This document shows, piece by piece, positions 26,257 through 34,944 of a DNA stretch of 38,734 nt. The stretch comes from Sphingobium sp. C100 (GTDB taxonomy: Bacteria > Pseudomonadota > Alphaproteobacteria > Sphingomonadales > Sphingomonadaceae): NCBI RefSeq assembly GCF_000508185.1, contig NZ_AYOY01000156.1, positions 1 to 38,734 on the forward strand, read 5' to 3'. The notes below the pieces were generated by a model. That model saw nothing but the letters and a program-made list of their open reading frames with translations, was not told the origin of the DNA and did no database searches. A program made the position numbers and the translations under genes. Numbering within the stretch: position 1 is the first letter of the stretch; every line of letters starts with the position of its first letter.

Positions 26257-27129
26257 ATGACCGATACCCCCTATATCCCGCCCCGCGTCTGGACCTGGGA
26301 CAAGGCCAATGGCGGCCAGTTCGCCAATATCAACCGGCCGATCGCCGGGCCGACCCATGACAAGGCGCTGCCGGTGGGCAAGCATCCGCTCCAGCTCTAT
26401 TCGCTCGCCACGCCCAATGGGCAGAAAGTGACAATCATGCTGGAGGAGTTGCTGGAGGCGGGCGTCAGCGCCGCCGAATATGACGCCTGGCTGATCCGCA
26501 TCGGCGATGGCGACCAGTTTTCCAGCGGCTTCGTTGCGGTCAATCCCAACAGCAAGATTCCCGCGCTGATGGACCATAGCGTCTCCCCGCCCCAGCGCGT
26601 CTTCGAATCCGGCGCGATCCTGCTCTATCTGGCGGAAAAATTCGGCAAATTCCTGCCTGCCGATCCGGCCGCGCGCACTGCGGCCATGAGCTGGCTGTTC
26701 TGGCAGATGGGCAGCGCGCCGCTGCTGGGCGGCGGCTTCGGTCATTTCTATGCCTATGCGCCGGAAAAATACGAATATCCGATCAACCGCTATGCCATGG
26801 AAGTGAAGCGTCAATTCGACGTGCTCGACCGCCATCTGGCGGACAATGCCTATATGGCGGGCGACAGCTATTCGATCGCCGACATCGCCATCTGGCCCTG
26901 GTATGGCGGGGTGGCGCTGAACCGCGCCTATGAAGCGGCCGAGTTCCTGGACACGCAAAGCTATAAACACGTCCTGCGCTGGGCCGAGCAAATCGACGCG
27001 CGCCCGGCGGTGACGCGCGGGCGCATGGTCAACAAAGCGTCGGGACCGCTGGAAGAACAATTGCACGAGCGCCACGACGCGGGCGATTTCGCGACGAAGA
27101 CGCAGGACAAGCTGGAGGGGGCGGCCTGA
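26257..27129 (+). CDS. yghU: Glutathione S-transferase family protein YghU (disulfide-bond oxidoreductase)
   Basis: A 290-residue Nu-class glutathione transferase, with organic peroxide/disulfide reductase activity known for the E. coli homolog. Nearly the whole length follows YghU: VWTWDKANGGQFANINRP, GPTHDKALPVGKHPLQLYSL, TPNGQKVTIMLEELLEAG (glutathione loop), YDAWLIRIGDGDQFSSGFV, NPNSKIPALMDHS, ESGAILLYLAEKFGKFLP, and the C-terminal EEQLHERHDAGDF. GGAG lies about 11 bases before the ATG. Single gene, convergent with the NAD(P)-binding protein gene. Confidence 0.95.
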   Translation: MTDTPYIPPRVWTWDKANGGQFANINRPIAGPTHDKALPVGKHPLQLYSLATPNGQKVTIMLEELLEAGVSAAEYDAWLIRIGDGDQFSSGFVAVNPNSKIPALMDHSVSPPQRVFESGAILLYLAEKFGKFLPADPAARTAAMSWLFWQMGSAPLLGGGFGHFYAYAPEKYEYPINRYAMEVKRQFDVLDRHLADNAYMAGDSYSIADIAIWPWYGGVALNRAYEAAEFLDTQSYKHVLRWAEQIDARPAVTRGRMVNKASGPLEEQLHERHDAGDFATKTQDKLEGAA

Positions 27130-27150
27130 CGGCGCGCCCTGCGGAAATAT

Positions 27151-27188
27151 CCGGTCGTTTCCAGCATCGACACGCTGGCAACGACCGG
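27151..27188. terminator. Bidirectional hairpin between convergent genes
   Basis: CCGGTCGTTTCCAGC (27151-27165) pairs with GCTGGCAACGACCGG (27174-27188) with a single mismatch and an eight-base loop. It sits between the yghU stop and the stop of the oxidoreductase gene. There is no T run, so termination is inferred from place and stem strength. Confidence 0.5.
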
Positions 27189-27195
27189 ACGCCCG

Positions 27196-27807
27196 TCAGT
27201 AACCCACCGTAAATCTGGCCCGGCTGTGCTGCGGCGTTTCCATCTCATCGACCAGCGCGATGGCATAGTCCGCGTAGGAAATGCTGCTGTCGCCCTGAGC
27301 GTCGATCAGCAATTCGTCCTTGCCGAGACGGAAGCTGCCCTTGCGATCGCCCTCGAAGAAATTGGCCGATGGCGAGAGGAAGGTCCAGTCAATGTCCGCG
27401 ACGCCCCGCAGATAGTCGAGAAAGGCGGCGCCCCTGCTCGCTTCGGCTTTATAGGCGTCGGGGAAGTCCGGCGTGGCGACAAGGGCGACGCCGGGCGCGA
27501 CCTCCAGGCTGCCGGCACCGCCAACCACCAGATAGCGCGCAACGCCCGAGTCCCGGACCACGCCAACCAGCGAAGCCGGGTCGGTGTCGGAGAACATGAC
27601 CGCGCTGACCACCACGTCATGCCCGCGGATCGCGGCGGTCAGTGCGTCGGCTTCCCTGACGTCACCGGCGACCGCAGTGACGCCGTCGGCCGCGACGGCA
27701 TTTTCGGGGTGGCGCGAAATTGCCGTAACCTGATGCCCGCGTCGCACCAGTTCGGCGCTGATGGCCTTGCCCGCGCGGCCGGTGCCGCCGATGATCGCTA
27801 CCTTCAT
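27196..27807 (-). CDS. NAD(P)H-binding oxidoreductase (atypical SDR, BVR-B/YwnB-like)
   Basis: A 203-residue Rossmann protein. It starts MKVAIIGGTGRAGKAISAEL, with the GGTGRAG dinucleotide loop, then RRGHQVTAISRHPENA, the VAGDVRE acid, GHDVVVSAVMF, and RYLVVGGAGSLEVAPG. It lacks the YxxxK catalytic pair of classical SDRs, as usual for this atypical group of flavin/quinone-type reductases and NmrA-like sensors. It is divergent from an HxlR regulator with 107 bases between the starts, the standard layout for an HxlR-controlled redox gene. Substrate unknown. Confidence 0.9.
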   Translation of the reverse strand: MKVAIIGGTGRAGKAISAELVRRGHQVTAISRHPENAVAADGVTAVAGDVREADALTAAIRGHDVVVSAVMFSDTDPASLVGVVRDSGVARYLVVGGAGSLEVAPGVALVATPDFPDAYKAEASRGAAFLDYLRGVADIDWTFLSPSANFFEGDRKGSFRLGKDELLIDAQGDSSISYADYAIALVDEMETPQHSRARFTVGY

Positions 27808-27914
27808 GACCGTTTTTCCTGTTGGTTACTGATGGAAACCAGATAGCGATTAGGATATCATGCTCACTAGAAGGCACTTTGCCTTCATCTGGTTACGTCG
27901 AGGATACCGCCCCC

Positions 27915-28322
27915 ATGACCATTTCTCCGTCCCCAGCCCCGCCCCAGCCCATTCGCATGGGCGACGCCTATGATCCCGATTGCCCGACCCGGCAGGTGCT
28001 GGACCGGATCGGCGACAAATGGGCGGTGCTGGTATTGCTGACGCTGACGGACGGGCCGGTGCGGTTCAACGACCTGCGGCGGCGGATCGGCGCCATTTCG
28101 CAGAAGATGCTGTCGCAGACGCTCAAGAGCCTGGAGCGCGACGGGCTGGTCAGCCGCGCCGCCTTCGCCACCGTGCCGGTGACGGTCGAATATGCCCTGA
28201 CGCCGCTGGCCGGCGGCCTGATCGGCATATTGGACCAGATCGCCCGCTGGGCCGAACATCATGTCGGCGACATCATGGCGTCGCGGCGCGCGCATGACGG
28301 GAACGCGCCCCTCCCCGCCTGA
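27915..28322 (+). CDS. HxlR-family winged-helix regulator
   Basis: A 135-residue HxlR (DUF24) regulator. DPDCPTRQVLDRIGDKWAVL carries Cys23, at the position of the redox-sensing cysteine of YodB/HypR-type members; then RFNDLRRRIGAISQKMLSQT and LKSLERDGLVSR, the wing and recognition helix, and EYALTPLAGGL. The ATG at 27915 fits the family; the upstream GTG (27822) would overlap the divergent promoter. Likely controls the divergent oxidoreductase and perhaps itself, sensing electrophiles or oxidants; that link is inference from layout. Confidence 0.93.
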   Translation: MTISPSPAPPQPIRMGDAYDPDCPTRQVLDRIGDKWAVLVLLTLTDGPVRFNDLRRRIGAISQKMLSQTLKSLERDGLVSRAAFATVPVTVEYALTPLAGGLIGILDQIARWAEHHVGDIMASRRAHDGNAPLPA

Positions 28323-28447
28323 AGAGGCTTGATCGCACGGCCCAGCCATCGCATGATGGCGCAACGGGGCAAGGCAATCCCCCGTTCAGGCGTTCCCCGC
28401 CCAAGCATTGCGGCTTCATCGGGCTTCACGGCCCCAGGGGAACGTCC

Positions 28448-29755
28448 ATGTCGCATCCAGGTTTTTCGGAATTGGTCCGCCTCTTCGGCAGGATCGGCCT
28501 GCTCAGCTTCGGCGGGCCGGCCGGGCAGATCGCGCTGATGCATCGCGAACTGGTGGAGGAACGGCGCTGGATCGAGGAAGGCGCCTTTTTGCGGGCGCTC
28601 AATGTCTGCCACCTTCTGCCCGGACCGGAGGCGCAGCAATTGGCGACCTGGATCGGGTGGCGATTGCATGGAACGAAGGGGGGCCTTGCCGCGGGGCTGC
28701 TGTTCGTCCTGCCCGGCGCGGCGGTGATGCTGGGCCTGTCGATCCTGTATGCCTATGCCGCCGACCTGCGGCCCGTGGCGGCGCTGTTCATGGGGATCAA
28801 GGCGGCGGTGCTGGCAATCGTGACCCAGGCGCTGATCCGCATCGGCCGGCGCGCGCTCGACACCGGGTTCAAGCAGGGGCTGGCGGTTGCCGCCTTCCTC
28901 GCTCTCTTCCTCTTCGCCCTGCCCTTCCCCCTCGTCGTGCTGGGCGCGGGCGCGCTCGGCTTCGTGCTGGCGCGGTGGCGTCCCGAATGGCTCAAGGTTC
29001 ATGGCGCGGCGCCCGGCGCAGCGCCTGACGGGCCGCCGCCATGGACGCGGACGGCGCGGACGATCCTGCTCTGGCTGCTGGTCTGGGCCGCGCCCATGGC
29101 CATCATCCTGCTCCTGCTCGGGCCGGATCATATTCTCTGGAGGATCGGCGCCTTTTTCTCGCAACTGGCGGTCGTCACCTTTGGCGGCGCCTATGCGGTG
29201 CTGGCCTATATGGCGCAGGAGGCCGTGCAGTCGATGCACTGGCTGTCGGCGGGCGAGATGACCGACGGGCTGGGACTGGCCGAAACCACGCCGGGGCCGC
29301 TGATCCTGGTGACGCAGTTCGTCGGCTTCCTGGGCGCATTCCGCGCGCCCGCGCCCTTTTCACCGCTGTTCGCCGGGGTGCTGGGCGCGTTGGTCACGCT
29401 GTGGGTCACTTTTGCGCCCTGCTTCCTCTGGATTTTCGCCATGGCGCCCTGGATGGAGCGGCTGGACCATGCGCCCCGCCTGCAAGGTGCGCTCGCCGCG
29501 TTGACCGCCGCGATCGTCGGCGTGATCGCCAACCTGACGCTCTGGTTCGCGCTGCATGTCCTCTTCACCCGGATCGAGCGGGTGGACGCGGTAGGCCTGA
29601 CCCTGTCGCTGCCGGACCCTGTGAGCTTCGATTGGCGGATAGCGCTGATCGCGATCGGCGCGGCGGCGATGATCTTCCGGCTGAAACAGGGGGTGATGTC
29701 CACCCTCGCCGCTGCGGCGCTGGCCGGGCTCGCGCTGGGCTATGCGGGCGGATAG
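28448..29755 (+). CDS. chrA: Chromate efflux transporter ChrA
   Basis: A 435-residue membrane protein with two CHR domains, exporting chromate by proton-coupled transport. The first domain starts SELVRLFGRIGLLSFGGPAG with EGAFLRALNVCHLLPGPEAQ; the second repeats the pattern at SQLAVVTFGGAYAVLAYMAQ and GLGLAETTPGPLILVTQFVG. About ten hydrophobic segments are visible. AGGGG lies seven bases before the ATG. No chrB or other regulator is adjacent, so expression control is unknown; the HxlR gene just upstream faces the same way but 125 bases separate them. Confidence 0.95.
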   Translation: MSHPGFSELVRLFGRIGLLSFGGPAGQIALMHRELVEERRWIEEGAFLRALNVCHLLPGPEAQQLATWIGWRLHGTKGGLAAGLLFVLPGAAVMLGLSILYAYAADLRPVAALFMGIKAAVLAIVTQALIRIGRRALDTGFKQGLAVAAFLALFLFALPFPLVVLGAGALGFVLARWRPEWLKVHGAAPGAAPDGPPPWTRTARTILLWLLVWAAPMAIILLLLGPDHILWRIGAFFSQLAVVTFGGAYAVLAYMAQEAVQSMHWLSAGEMTDGLGLAETTPGPLILVTQFVGFLGAFRAPAPFSPLFAGVLGALVTLWVTFAPCFLWIFAMAPWMERLDHAPRLQGALAALTAAIVGVIANLTLWFALHVLFTRIERVDAVGLTLSLPDPVSFDWRIALIAIGAAAMIFRLKQGVMSTLAAAALAGLALGYAGG

Positions 29756-29841
29756 CGACGAGGGGACATTATAGCGGGGACTGGACGGCGGGCGGCGGCA
29801 GGCTAAGACAAGGGCTTGAAAACAAGCAGGGAGTCGTTGCC

Positions 29842-31650
29842 ATGGACCGCCGCCAGTTTCTGACCACCACCGGGGCCGTCGCGCTCGCCACCGCCGCGCC
29901 GCGCGCGCTGGCGCAGATCAGCGGCAATGACGATGCCCGCCTGTCGGCCGCCTTCGCCGCTATCTTCGAGCGCGCGCTGGACCTTTCGCCGATGTTCGTG
30001 ACCAGCCTGGGCCTGGACAAGGGCGCGCGCGCCGGGGCGAAGAGCCAGCTCGACGACAACAGCAAGTCGGGCATGATGAAGCAACTGGCCGCGACCCAGG
30101 CCGCGATCAAGGAACTGGAGGGGTTCGAGGGCGCCAAACTGTCCGATGCGCAGCGGCTGAACCTGGACGTCATCCTCTACGCGCTGGGGCAGCAGACGGT
30201 CGCGCCCGCGCGCTTCGGCCTCAACAGCGTGCAGCGTCCCTATCGCATCTTCCAGCAGGGCGGCAGCTATTTCCGCACGCCCGATTTCCTCAACACCGCG
30301 CACACCATCAACAACAGCGCCGATTGCGAAGCCTATGTCGCCCGGCTGGACGCCTTTGCCGACAATCTGCGGACCGACACCGCGCTTCAGCGGGACGAGG
30401 CGGCGCGCGGCTATCTGGCGCCCGGCTGGTCGCTGGAACTCACTCTTGGCCAGTTGAAGGCGCTGCGCAGCCAGAAGGCGGCCGACAGCTCGATGGTCCA
30501 GTCGCTGGTGAAGCGCGCCGCGGCCAAGGGCATAACGGGCGACTGGCAGGGCCAGGCGAGCGCGCTGGTGGAAAAGGCGATCTATCCCGCGCTGGACGAA
30601 CAGATCGCGGCGATCGAAGCGCTCAGGGGCAAGACGGCGGCGGGCGACGGCGTGTGGCGCACGCCGCGCGGCGACGAAATCTACGCCGCCGCGCTGAAAC
30701 AGGCCACGACGACCGACCTGTCCGCCGATCAGATCCACGCCATGGGGCTGGAGCAGGTCGCCGACATCAGCGCGCAGTTGGAGAGCATCCTGAAGGGCGC
30801 CGGCTACACCAGCGGCACGGTCGGCGAGCGGCTGGCGAAGCTGAATGTCGAACCGTCGCAGCTTTATGCCGACAGCCCCGAAGGGCGCGCCGCGCTGATC
30901 ACCCAACTCAACCGCGACGTCGATGCGATGAAGGCGAAGCTGCCCCAGGCCTTCGCCACCATTCCCGACACGAAGCTGGAAATTCGCGCCGTGCCGGTGG
31001 AGATTCAGGACGGCGCATCCAACGGCTATTATAACCGCGCCGCGCTCGACGGATCGCGCCCGGCCATCTATTTCATCAACCTGAAGGATGTGGGCGACTG
31101 GCCCAAATATGGACTGGGCGCGCTCACCTATCATGAAGGCGTGCCGGGGCATCATCTCCAGATTTCGACCGCGCAGACGGCGGGCGACATTCCGATGCTG
31201 CGCAAGACCGCCTTCATGAGCGCCTATAGCGAAGGCTGGGCGCTGTATGCCGAGCAGTTGGCCGATGAGCTGGGCGGCTATGCGACGCCGCTGGACCGGG
31301 CGGGCTATCTCCAGTCCTTCCTGTTCCGCGCCGCGCGGCTGGTGGTGGATACCGGCCTCCATGCCAAGCAATGGACCCGCGAACAGGCGACCGACTATAT
31401 GGTCGAAAAGACCGGCTTTGCCCGCCCCCGTTGCCAGCGGGAGGTCGAGCGTTACTGCACCCAGCCGGGGCAGGCGACCAGCTACAAGGTGGGCCATGGC
31501 GTGTGGACCAAGGCGCGCGCGGCGGCGCAGGCGGATCTGGGCGACGCCTTTGATCTCAAGCAGTTCCACGCCGTCCTTGAGGAAGGCGCGATGCCGTTGT
31601 CGATGCTGGAACAGCGCGTGGCGGCGCGGGCGAAGGCGGCAAAGGCCTGA
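29842..31650 (+). CDS. DUF885-family exported hydrolase (putative metallopeptidase)
   Basis: A 602-residue DUF885 protein. The N-terminus MDRRQFLTTTGAVALATAAP plus RALA looks like a Tat signal (RRQFL) with AxA cleavage, so the product is periplasmic. The metal-site motif HEGVPGHH is at residues 431-438, followed by SAYSEGWALYAEQLADELGG, whose Glu supplies a further ligand; this arrangement recalls M32-type carboxypeptidases. C-terminal GQATSYKVGH is also family-typical. The substrate of the family is unknown. The frame is open well upstream of 29842, but there it lies over chrA and lacks family resemblance. Confidence 0.93.
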   Translation: MDRRQFLTTTGAVALATAAPRALAQISGNDDARLSAAFAAIFERALDLSPMFVTSLGLDKGARAGAKSQLDDNSKSGMMKQLAATQAAIKELEGFEGAKLSDAQRLNLDVILYALGQQTVAPARFGLNSVQRPYRIFQQGGSYFRTPDFLNTAHTINNSADCEAYVARLDAFADNLRTDTALQRDEAARGYLAPGWSLELTLGQLKALRSQKAADSSMVQSLVKRAAAKGITGDWQGQASALVEKAIYPALDEQIAAIEALRGKTAAGDGVWRTPRGDEIYAAALKQATTTDLSADQIHAMGLEQVADISAQLESILKGAGYTSGTVGERLAKLNVEPSQLYADSPEGRAALITQLNRDVDAMKAKLPQAFATIPDTKLEIRAVPVEIQDGASNGYYNRAALDGSRPAIYFINLKDVGDWPKYGLGALTYHEGVPGHHLQISTAQTAGDIPMLRKTAFMSAYSEGWALYAEQLADELGGYATPLDRAGYLQSFLFRAARLVVDTGLHAKQWTREQATDYMVEKTGFARPRCQREVERYCTQPGQATSYKVGHGVWTKARAAAQADLGDAFDLKQFHAVLEEGAMPLSMLEQRVAARAKAAKA

Positions 31651-31659
31651 CCCATTTTG

Positions 31660-31691
31660 ACCATCATCCCCGCGCGGGCGGGGATGATGGT
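31660..31691. repeat. REP-like perfect hairpin between DUF885 gene and dnaB
   Basis: ACCATCATCCCCGC (31660-31673) and GCGGGGATGATGGT (31678-31691) form a perfect 14-bp stem with loop GCGG, between convergent genes. The CATCCCCGC...GCGGGGATG core is a common dispersed palindrome in sphingomonad genomes as I recall. It probably ends both transcripts; no T run. Confidence 0.7.
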
Positions 31692-31705
31692 GGATTCAGG
31701 TGGGA

Positions 31706-33190
31706 TTATTCGTAATCCAGATCCTGATAGCTGTCGTCCGCGACGTCGGAGAAGCGCGTGATCTTCGCGTCGAACTTCATGCGGATGCGGCCGGTGGAGC
31801 CGTGGCGCTGCTTGGCGACGATCACTTCGGCCAGGCCGTAGATGCGCTCCATATTTTCCTTCCAGGTGGCGTAGGCGGCCTCGTCGTCGGGCTTGGGCTC
31901 CTTGGCGGCTTCGTAATAATCCTCGCGGAACACGAACCAGACCATGTCCGCATCCTGCTCGATCGAGCCTGATTCGCGCAGGTCGGACAGTTGGGGACGC
32001 TTGTCCTCACGCTGTTCGACCGCACGGCTGAGCTGCGACAAGGCGAGCACCGGGACATGAAGTTCCTTCGCCAAGGTCTTGAGGCCACGGGAGATTTCGG
32101 AGATCTCATTGACGCGATTGCCATCGCCCCGGCCCGTGCCCTGAAGCAACTGGAGATAATCGACGACGATGAAGCCGATGTCGTGCCGGCGCTTGAGGCG
32201 GCGCGCGCGGGTTCGCAGCGCCGCGATGGTGAGGCCCGGCGTATCGTCGATGAACAGCGGCAGATCCTGCAATTCCCGCGCCGCGCGCGACAGGTTCTGG
32301 AAGTCGGCCCGGCTGATCTTGCCCATGCGCAGCGCTTCGCCGCTGATGCCCGATTGTTCGGCGAGAACGCGGGTGGCAAGCTGGTCGGCGGACATTTCCA
32401 GGCTGAAGAAAGCGGTCTTGGCGCCCATATTCTTGTCCGGCGTGATCCCGTCGGCATTGTCGCGCACCCAGCGCGACGCGGCATTATAGGCGATGTTGGT
32501 GGCCAGCGACGTCTTGCCCATGCCCGGACGGCCGGCCAGGATCATCAAGTCCGAATTGTGCAAACCACCGATCTTGGCATTGAGGCTGTTGATGCCGGTG
32601 GTGATCCCCGACACATGGCCGCCGCTGTTGAGCGCGCGCTCCGCCACCTGCACCGCCGCGGTGGAGGCCATGAGGAAGCTCTTGACCGAACCACCCTCGC
32701 CCTCGCCCTCCGACACCTTGTAAAGCGCGACTTCGGCCGCCTCTATCTGTTCGCGCGGATTGACGTCCTCGCTGGTGTCGAGCGCATTTTCAACCAGTTC
32801 GCGCCCGACGCTGACAAGCTGCCGCAACAGGGCGAGGTCGTAGATCTGGCTGGCGAAATCGCGCGCGCCGATCAGCGCCGCGCCGCTGCCGGTCAATTGC
32901 GCCAGATAGGCCGGGCCGCCCAGTTCCTTGAGCGCCGGGTCCTGCTCCAGCATCGGCTTCAACGTCACCGGATTGGCGACCATGTCCTTGTCGAGCAGGC
33001 GCATGATCGCGTCATAGATGCGGCCGTGCAGCGGCTCGAAAAAATGTTCGGCCTTCAACCGAAGCTGCACATCCTCGGCAATGCGGTTGTCGATCATGAT
33101 GGCGCCCAGCAGCGCGGCTTCGGCTTCGACGTTGCGCGGCAATTCGGTGCCGCCGCTCTCGGCGGCGTTGATTTTCAGCAGTTCGACCAT
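31706..33190 (-). CDS. dnaB: Replicative DNA helicase DnaB
   Basis: The 494-residue hexameric helicase of the replication fork. N-terminal domain: RNVEAEAALLGAIMIDN and HFFEPLHGRIYDAI. RecA-like domain: GITTGINSLNAKIGGL, Walker A GRPGMGKTS (220-228), FFSLEMSADQLATR, Walker B IGFIVVDYLQLL, and LALSQLSRAVEQREDKRPQL, SGSIEQDADMV. C-terminal EVIVAKQRHGSTG is the arginine-finger/linker region. No intein is present. The ATG at 33188-33190 has AGAGGG just upstream; the frame is open further but lies across the divergent UPF0262 gene. Divergent promoter region 33191-33304. Confidence 0.98.
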   Translation of the reverse strand: MVELLKINAAESGGTELPRNVEAEAALLGAIMIDNRIAEDVQLRLKAEHFFEPLHGRIYDAIMRLLDKDMVANPVTLKPMLEQDPALKELGGPAYLAQLTGSGAALIGARDFASQIYDLALLRQLVSVGRELVENALDTSEDVNPREQIEAAEVALYKVSEGEGEGGSVKSFLMASTAAVQVAERALNSGGHVSGITTGINSLNAKIGGLHNSDLMILAGRPGMGKTSLATNIAYNAASRWVRDNADGITPDKNMGAKTAFFSLEMSADQLATRVLAEQSGISGEALRMGKISRADFQNLSRAARELQDLPLFIDDTPGLTIAALRTRARRLKRRHDIGFIVVDYLQLLQGTGRGDGNRVNEISEISRGLKTLAKELHVPVLALSQLSRAVEQREDKRPQLSDLRESGSIEQDADMVWFVFREDYYEAAKEPKPDDEAAYATWKENMERIYGLAEVIVAKQRHGSTGRIRMKFDAKITRFSDVADDSYQDLDYE

Positions 33191-33304
33191 GCGCCCTCTT
33201 TCCTCTCCCGGCCCGGTCCGCGCAAGGGGCCATGCGGAAACCATCTGTGGATAAGTCCCGCTTGCATTTGGACGCGCGCCGCCGCACTGACTATGCGCTT
33301 CACC

Positions 33305-33787
33305 ATGGCCGATCCGCGCATCATAGACATCAAACTCGACGAGCGCACGATCCTGTGGCGCAACGCCGACGTGGAGCAGGAACGGCGCATCGCGATCTTC
33401 GACCTGCTGGAGGATAATCATTTCGCGCCCCAGCGCGTACACCCCGACGGCTATGCCGGCCCCTACAAGGTCGTGCTGCGGGTCGAGGACGGGCGGCTGG
33501 TGATCGAAATCAATCGTCAGGATGACAGCGCGCTGGAGGCGATCATCCTGGGCCTGGGCCGGTTCCGCCGCCCGATCCGCGAATATTTCGCGATCTGCGA
33601 CAGCTATTATCAGGCGATCAGCAATGCATCGCCCCAGCAGATCGAAACGGTCGACATGGCCCGCCGCGCCATCCACAATGATGCGGCGGAACAGTTGATC
33701 GAGCGGCTGGACGGGAAGATCGCGGTCGATTTCGACACGGCGCGCCGGCTCTTCACGCTCATCTGCGTGCTGCATATCAAGGGGTAA
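33305..33787 (+). CDS. UPF0262 family protein
   Basis: A 160-residue protein of the alphaproteobacterial UPF0262 family, function unknown. Family parts: PRIIDIKLDERTILWRNADV, EQERRIAIFDLLEDNHF, the conserved GPYKVVLRVEDGRLVIEI, GRFRRPIREYFAICDSYYQA and ARRLFTLICVLHIKG. No signal peptide or metal motif. ATG 33305 fits family starts; ATG 33293 adds four residues. It is followed 14-29 bases later by the GH25-like gene, then two pyrimidine deaminases, likely one transcript. Confidence 0.92.
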   Translation: MADPRIIDIKLDERTILWRNADVEQERRIAIFDLLEDNHFAPQRVHPDGYAGPYKVVLRVEDGRLVIEINRQDDSALEAIILGLGRFRRPIREYFAICDSYYQAISNASPQQIETVDMARRAIHNDAAEQLIERLDGKIAVDFDTARRLFTLICVLHIKG

Positions 33788-33800
33788 TGGTATCAGGGGT

Positions 33801-34484
33801 TTGACTTTCGGGGGGATGCTGGTCCGGGTCGGGGCGGGACTGGCGCTGGTCGGGGTGCTGGCGTTGGCGCTGTGGCTCTATGCGCGCGCCTGGGCGCCCG
33901 ATCGCGACCGCTATCCAGTGCAGGGCGTCACCATCAGCGCCGATGAGGGCGTTGTCGACTGGGGCACGCTGGCGGCGCAGGGCGCCGATTTCGCCTATAT
34001 CCGCGCGGTCGGGCCGTCGGGTGCGCGCGACCCCGCCTTCGCCACCAACTGGCGCAGGGCGCGCGCGGCGGGAATGCGCTATGGCGCGATGATCCTGTTC
34101 AGCGCCTGCCGCAGCCCGATCGACCAGGCGACCGGGTTCATGACCACGGTCCCGCGCGACAATGCCGCCCTGCCCCCGGTCATCCGCCTGGCGTTCGCCC
34201 CCACCTGCACGAAGCGGCCGGGCCGCGACCTGCTGCTGTCGAACCTCAACACGCTCATCAACCTGGTCGAGGGGCAGGCGGGCAAGCCCGCGCTGCTCAA
34301 CGTGACGGAGGATTTCGACAAGGCGTATGACATCGGGTCCGGCATCAACCGCACCTTGTGGCTGGACGGCAATTTCTTCCCGCCTGATTACGCCACCCGC
34401 CCCTGGGTGATGTGGACAGCCACCGACATGCGGCATATCGACGGCGTCGATGGTCCGGTCCGATGGAATGTGGTGACGCCCTGA
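33801..34484 (+). CDS. GH25-fold (lysozyme-like) membrane-anchored protein lacking catalytic acids
   Basis: A 227-residue protein (from TTG 33801; ATG 33816 is the alternative, neither with a clean ribosome site). Residues 7-28 form one membrane segment or signal anchor. The domain aligns with GH25 lysozymes: GVTISADEGVVDW (42-54) for GxDVSxxQGxxDW, FAYIRAVGPSGARDPAF, NWRRARAAGMRYGAM, LPPVIRLAF (124-132) for LPPVLDVE, and PWVMWTATDMRHIDGVDGPV at the end. All three catalytic acids appear replaced: the Asp of DVS by T44, and the DxE pair by R129 and A131. So it should not hydrolyse peptidoglycan but could still bind glycan. Its stop overlaps the cdd start by one base. Confidence 0.82.
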   Translation: MTFGGMLVRVGAGLALVGVLALALWLYARAWAPDRDRYPVQGVTISADEGVVDWGTLAAQGADFAYIRAVGPSGARDPAFATNWRRARAAGMRYGAMILFSACRSPIDQATGFMTTVPRDNAALPPVIRLAFAPTCTKRPGRDLLLSNLNTLINLVEGQAGKPALLNVTEDFDKAYDIGSGINRTLWLDGNFFPPDYATRPWVMWTATDMRHIDGVDGPVRWNVVTP

Positions 34485-34939
34485 TGGCAGAAGAAGATCT
34501 CCAGCACCTGATAGCCGCTGCGCGCGCCGCGATGGCCAACGCCCATGCGCCCTATAGCCGCTTCGCGGTCGGCGCGGCGGTGCGCCTGACCGATGGCAGC
34601 ATCGTTGCCGGCTGCAATTTCGAAAATGCGAGCTATGGCCTGTCGCTGTGCGCCGAAACGGTGGCGCTGGCGAACGTCAATGCGCAGGGTCGTCTGGCCG
34701 ATGTAGCGGCCATCGCCGTGGTCGGCGGCGCCATGGACGGTGCGCAGGAAGCGCTCGTCACCCCTTGCGGCCGCTGCCGCCAGATCATGAACGAGGCCGA
34801 GCAGATGGCCGGCCGCACCCTCGCCATCTATTGCGCCACCCCCAGCGGCGACCGCATCCTCGACCTCAAGGTCGCAGACCTCCTTCCCCATGCCTTTGGT
34901 CCGGCGGATCTGGGCATCGGTCCCACGAACAAGAGCTGA
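34484..34939 (+). CDS. cdd: Cytidine deaminase
   Basis: Converts cytidine and deoxycytidine to (deoxy)uridine in pyrimidine salvage. The 151-residue protein has [28 protein letters not shown] with zinc ligand C56 and catalytic E58, and TPCGRCRQ with C95 and C98: the tetrameric three-cysteine type. ATG overlaps the previous stop (TGATG), so translation is coupled to the GH25-like gene. dcd follows five bases after the stop. The pair cdd-dcd channels cytosine nucleotides toward dUMP. Confidence 0.96.
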   Translation: MAEEDLQHLIAAARAAMANAHAPYSRFAVGAAVRLTDGSIVAGCNFENASYGLSLCAETVALANVNAQGRLADVAAIAVVGGAMDGAQEALVTPCGRCRQIMNEAEQMAGRTLAIYCATPSGDRILDLKVADLLPHAFGPADLGIGPTNKS

Positions 34940-34944
34940 CAGAC

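Noticed and set aside
25684..27075. 463-codon open frame antisense to usp and yghU
   Set aside because: Overlaps two clear plus-strand genes and shows no domain.
29803..31569. 588-codon open frame antisense to the DUF885 gene
   Set aside because: Shadow; the sense strand carries the HEGVPGHH motif and a signal peptide.
31706..33190. Intein in dnaB
   Set aside because: The protein runs through Walker A and B without any insertion and is of normal length.
31991..33304. N-terminal extension of the UPF0262 frame
   Set aside because: The upstream part is antisense to dnaB; the family starts near 33305.
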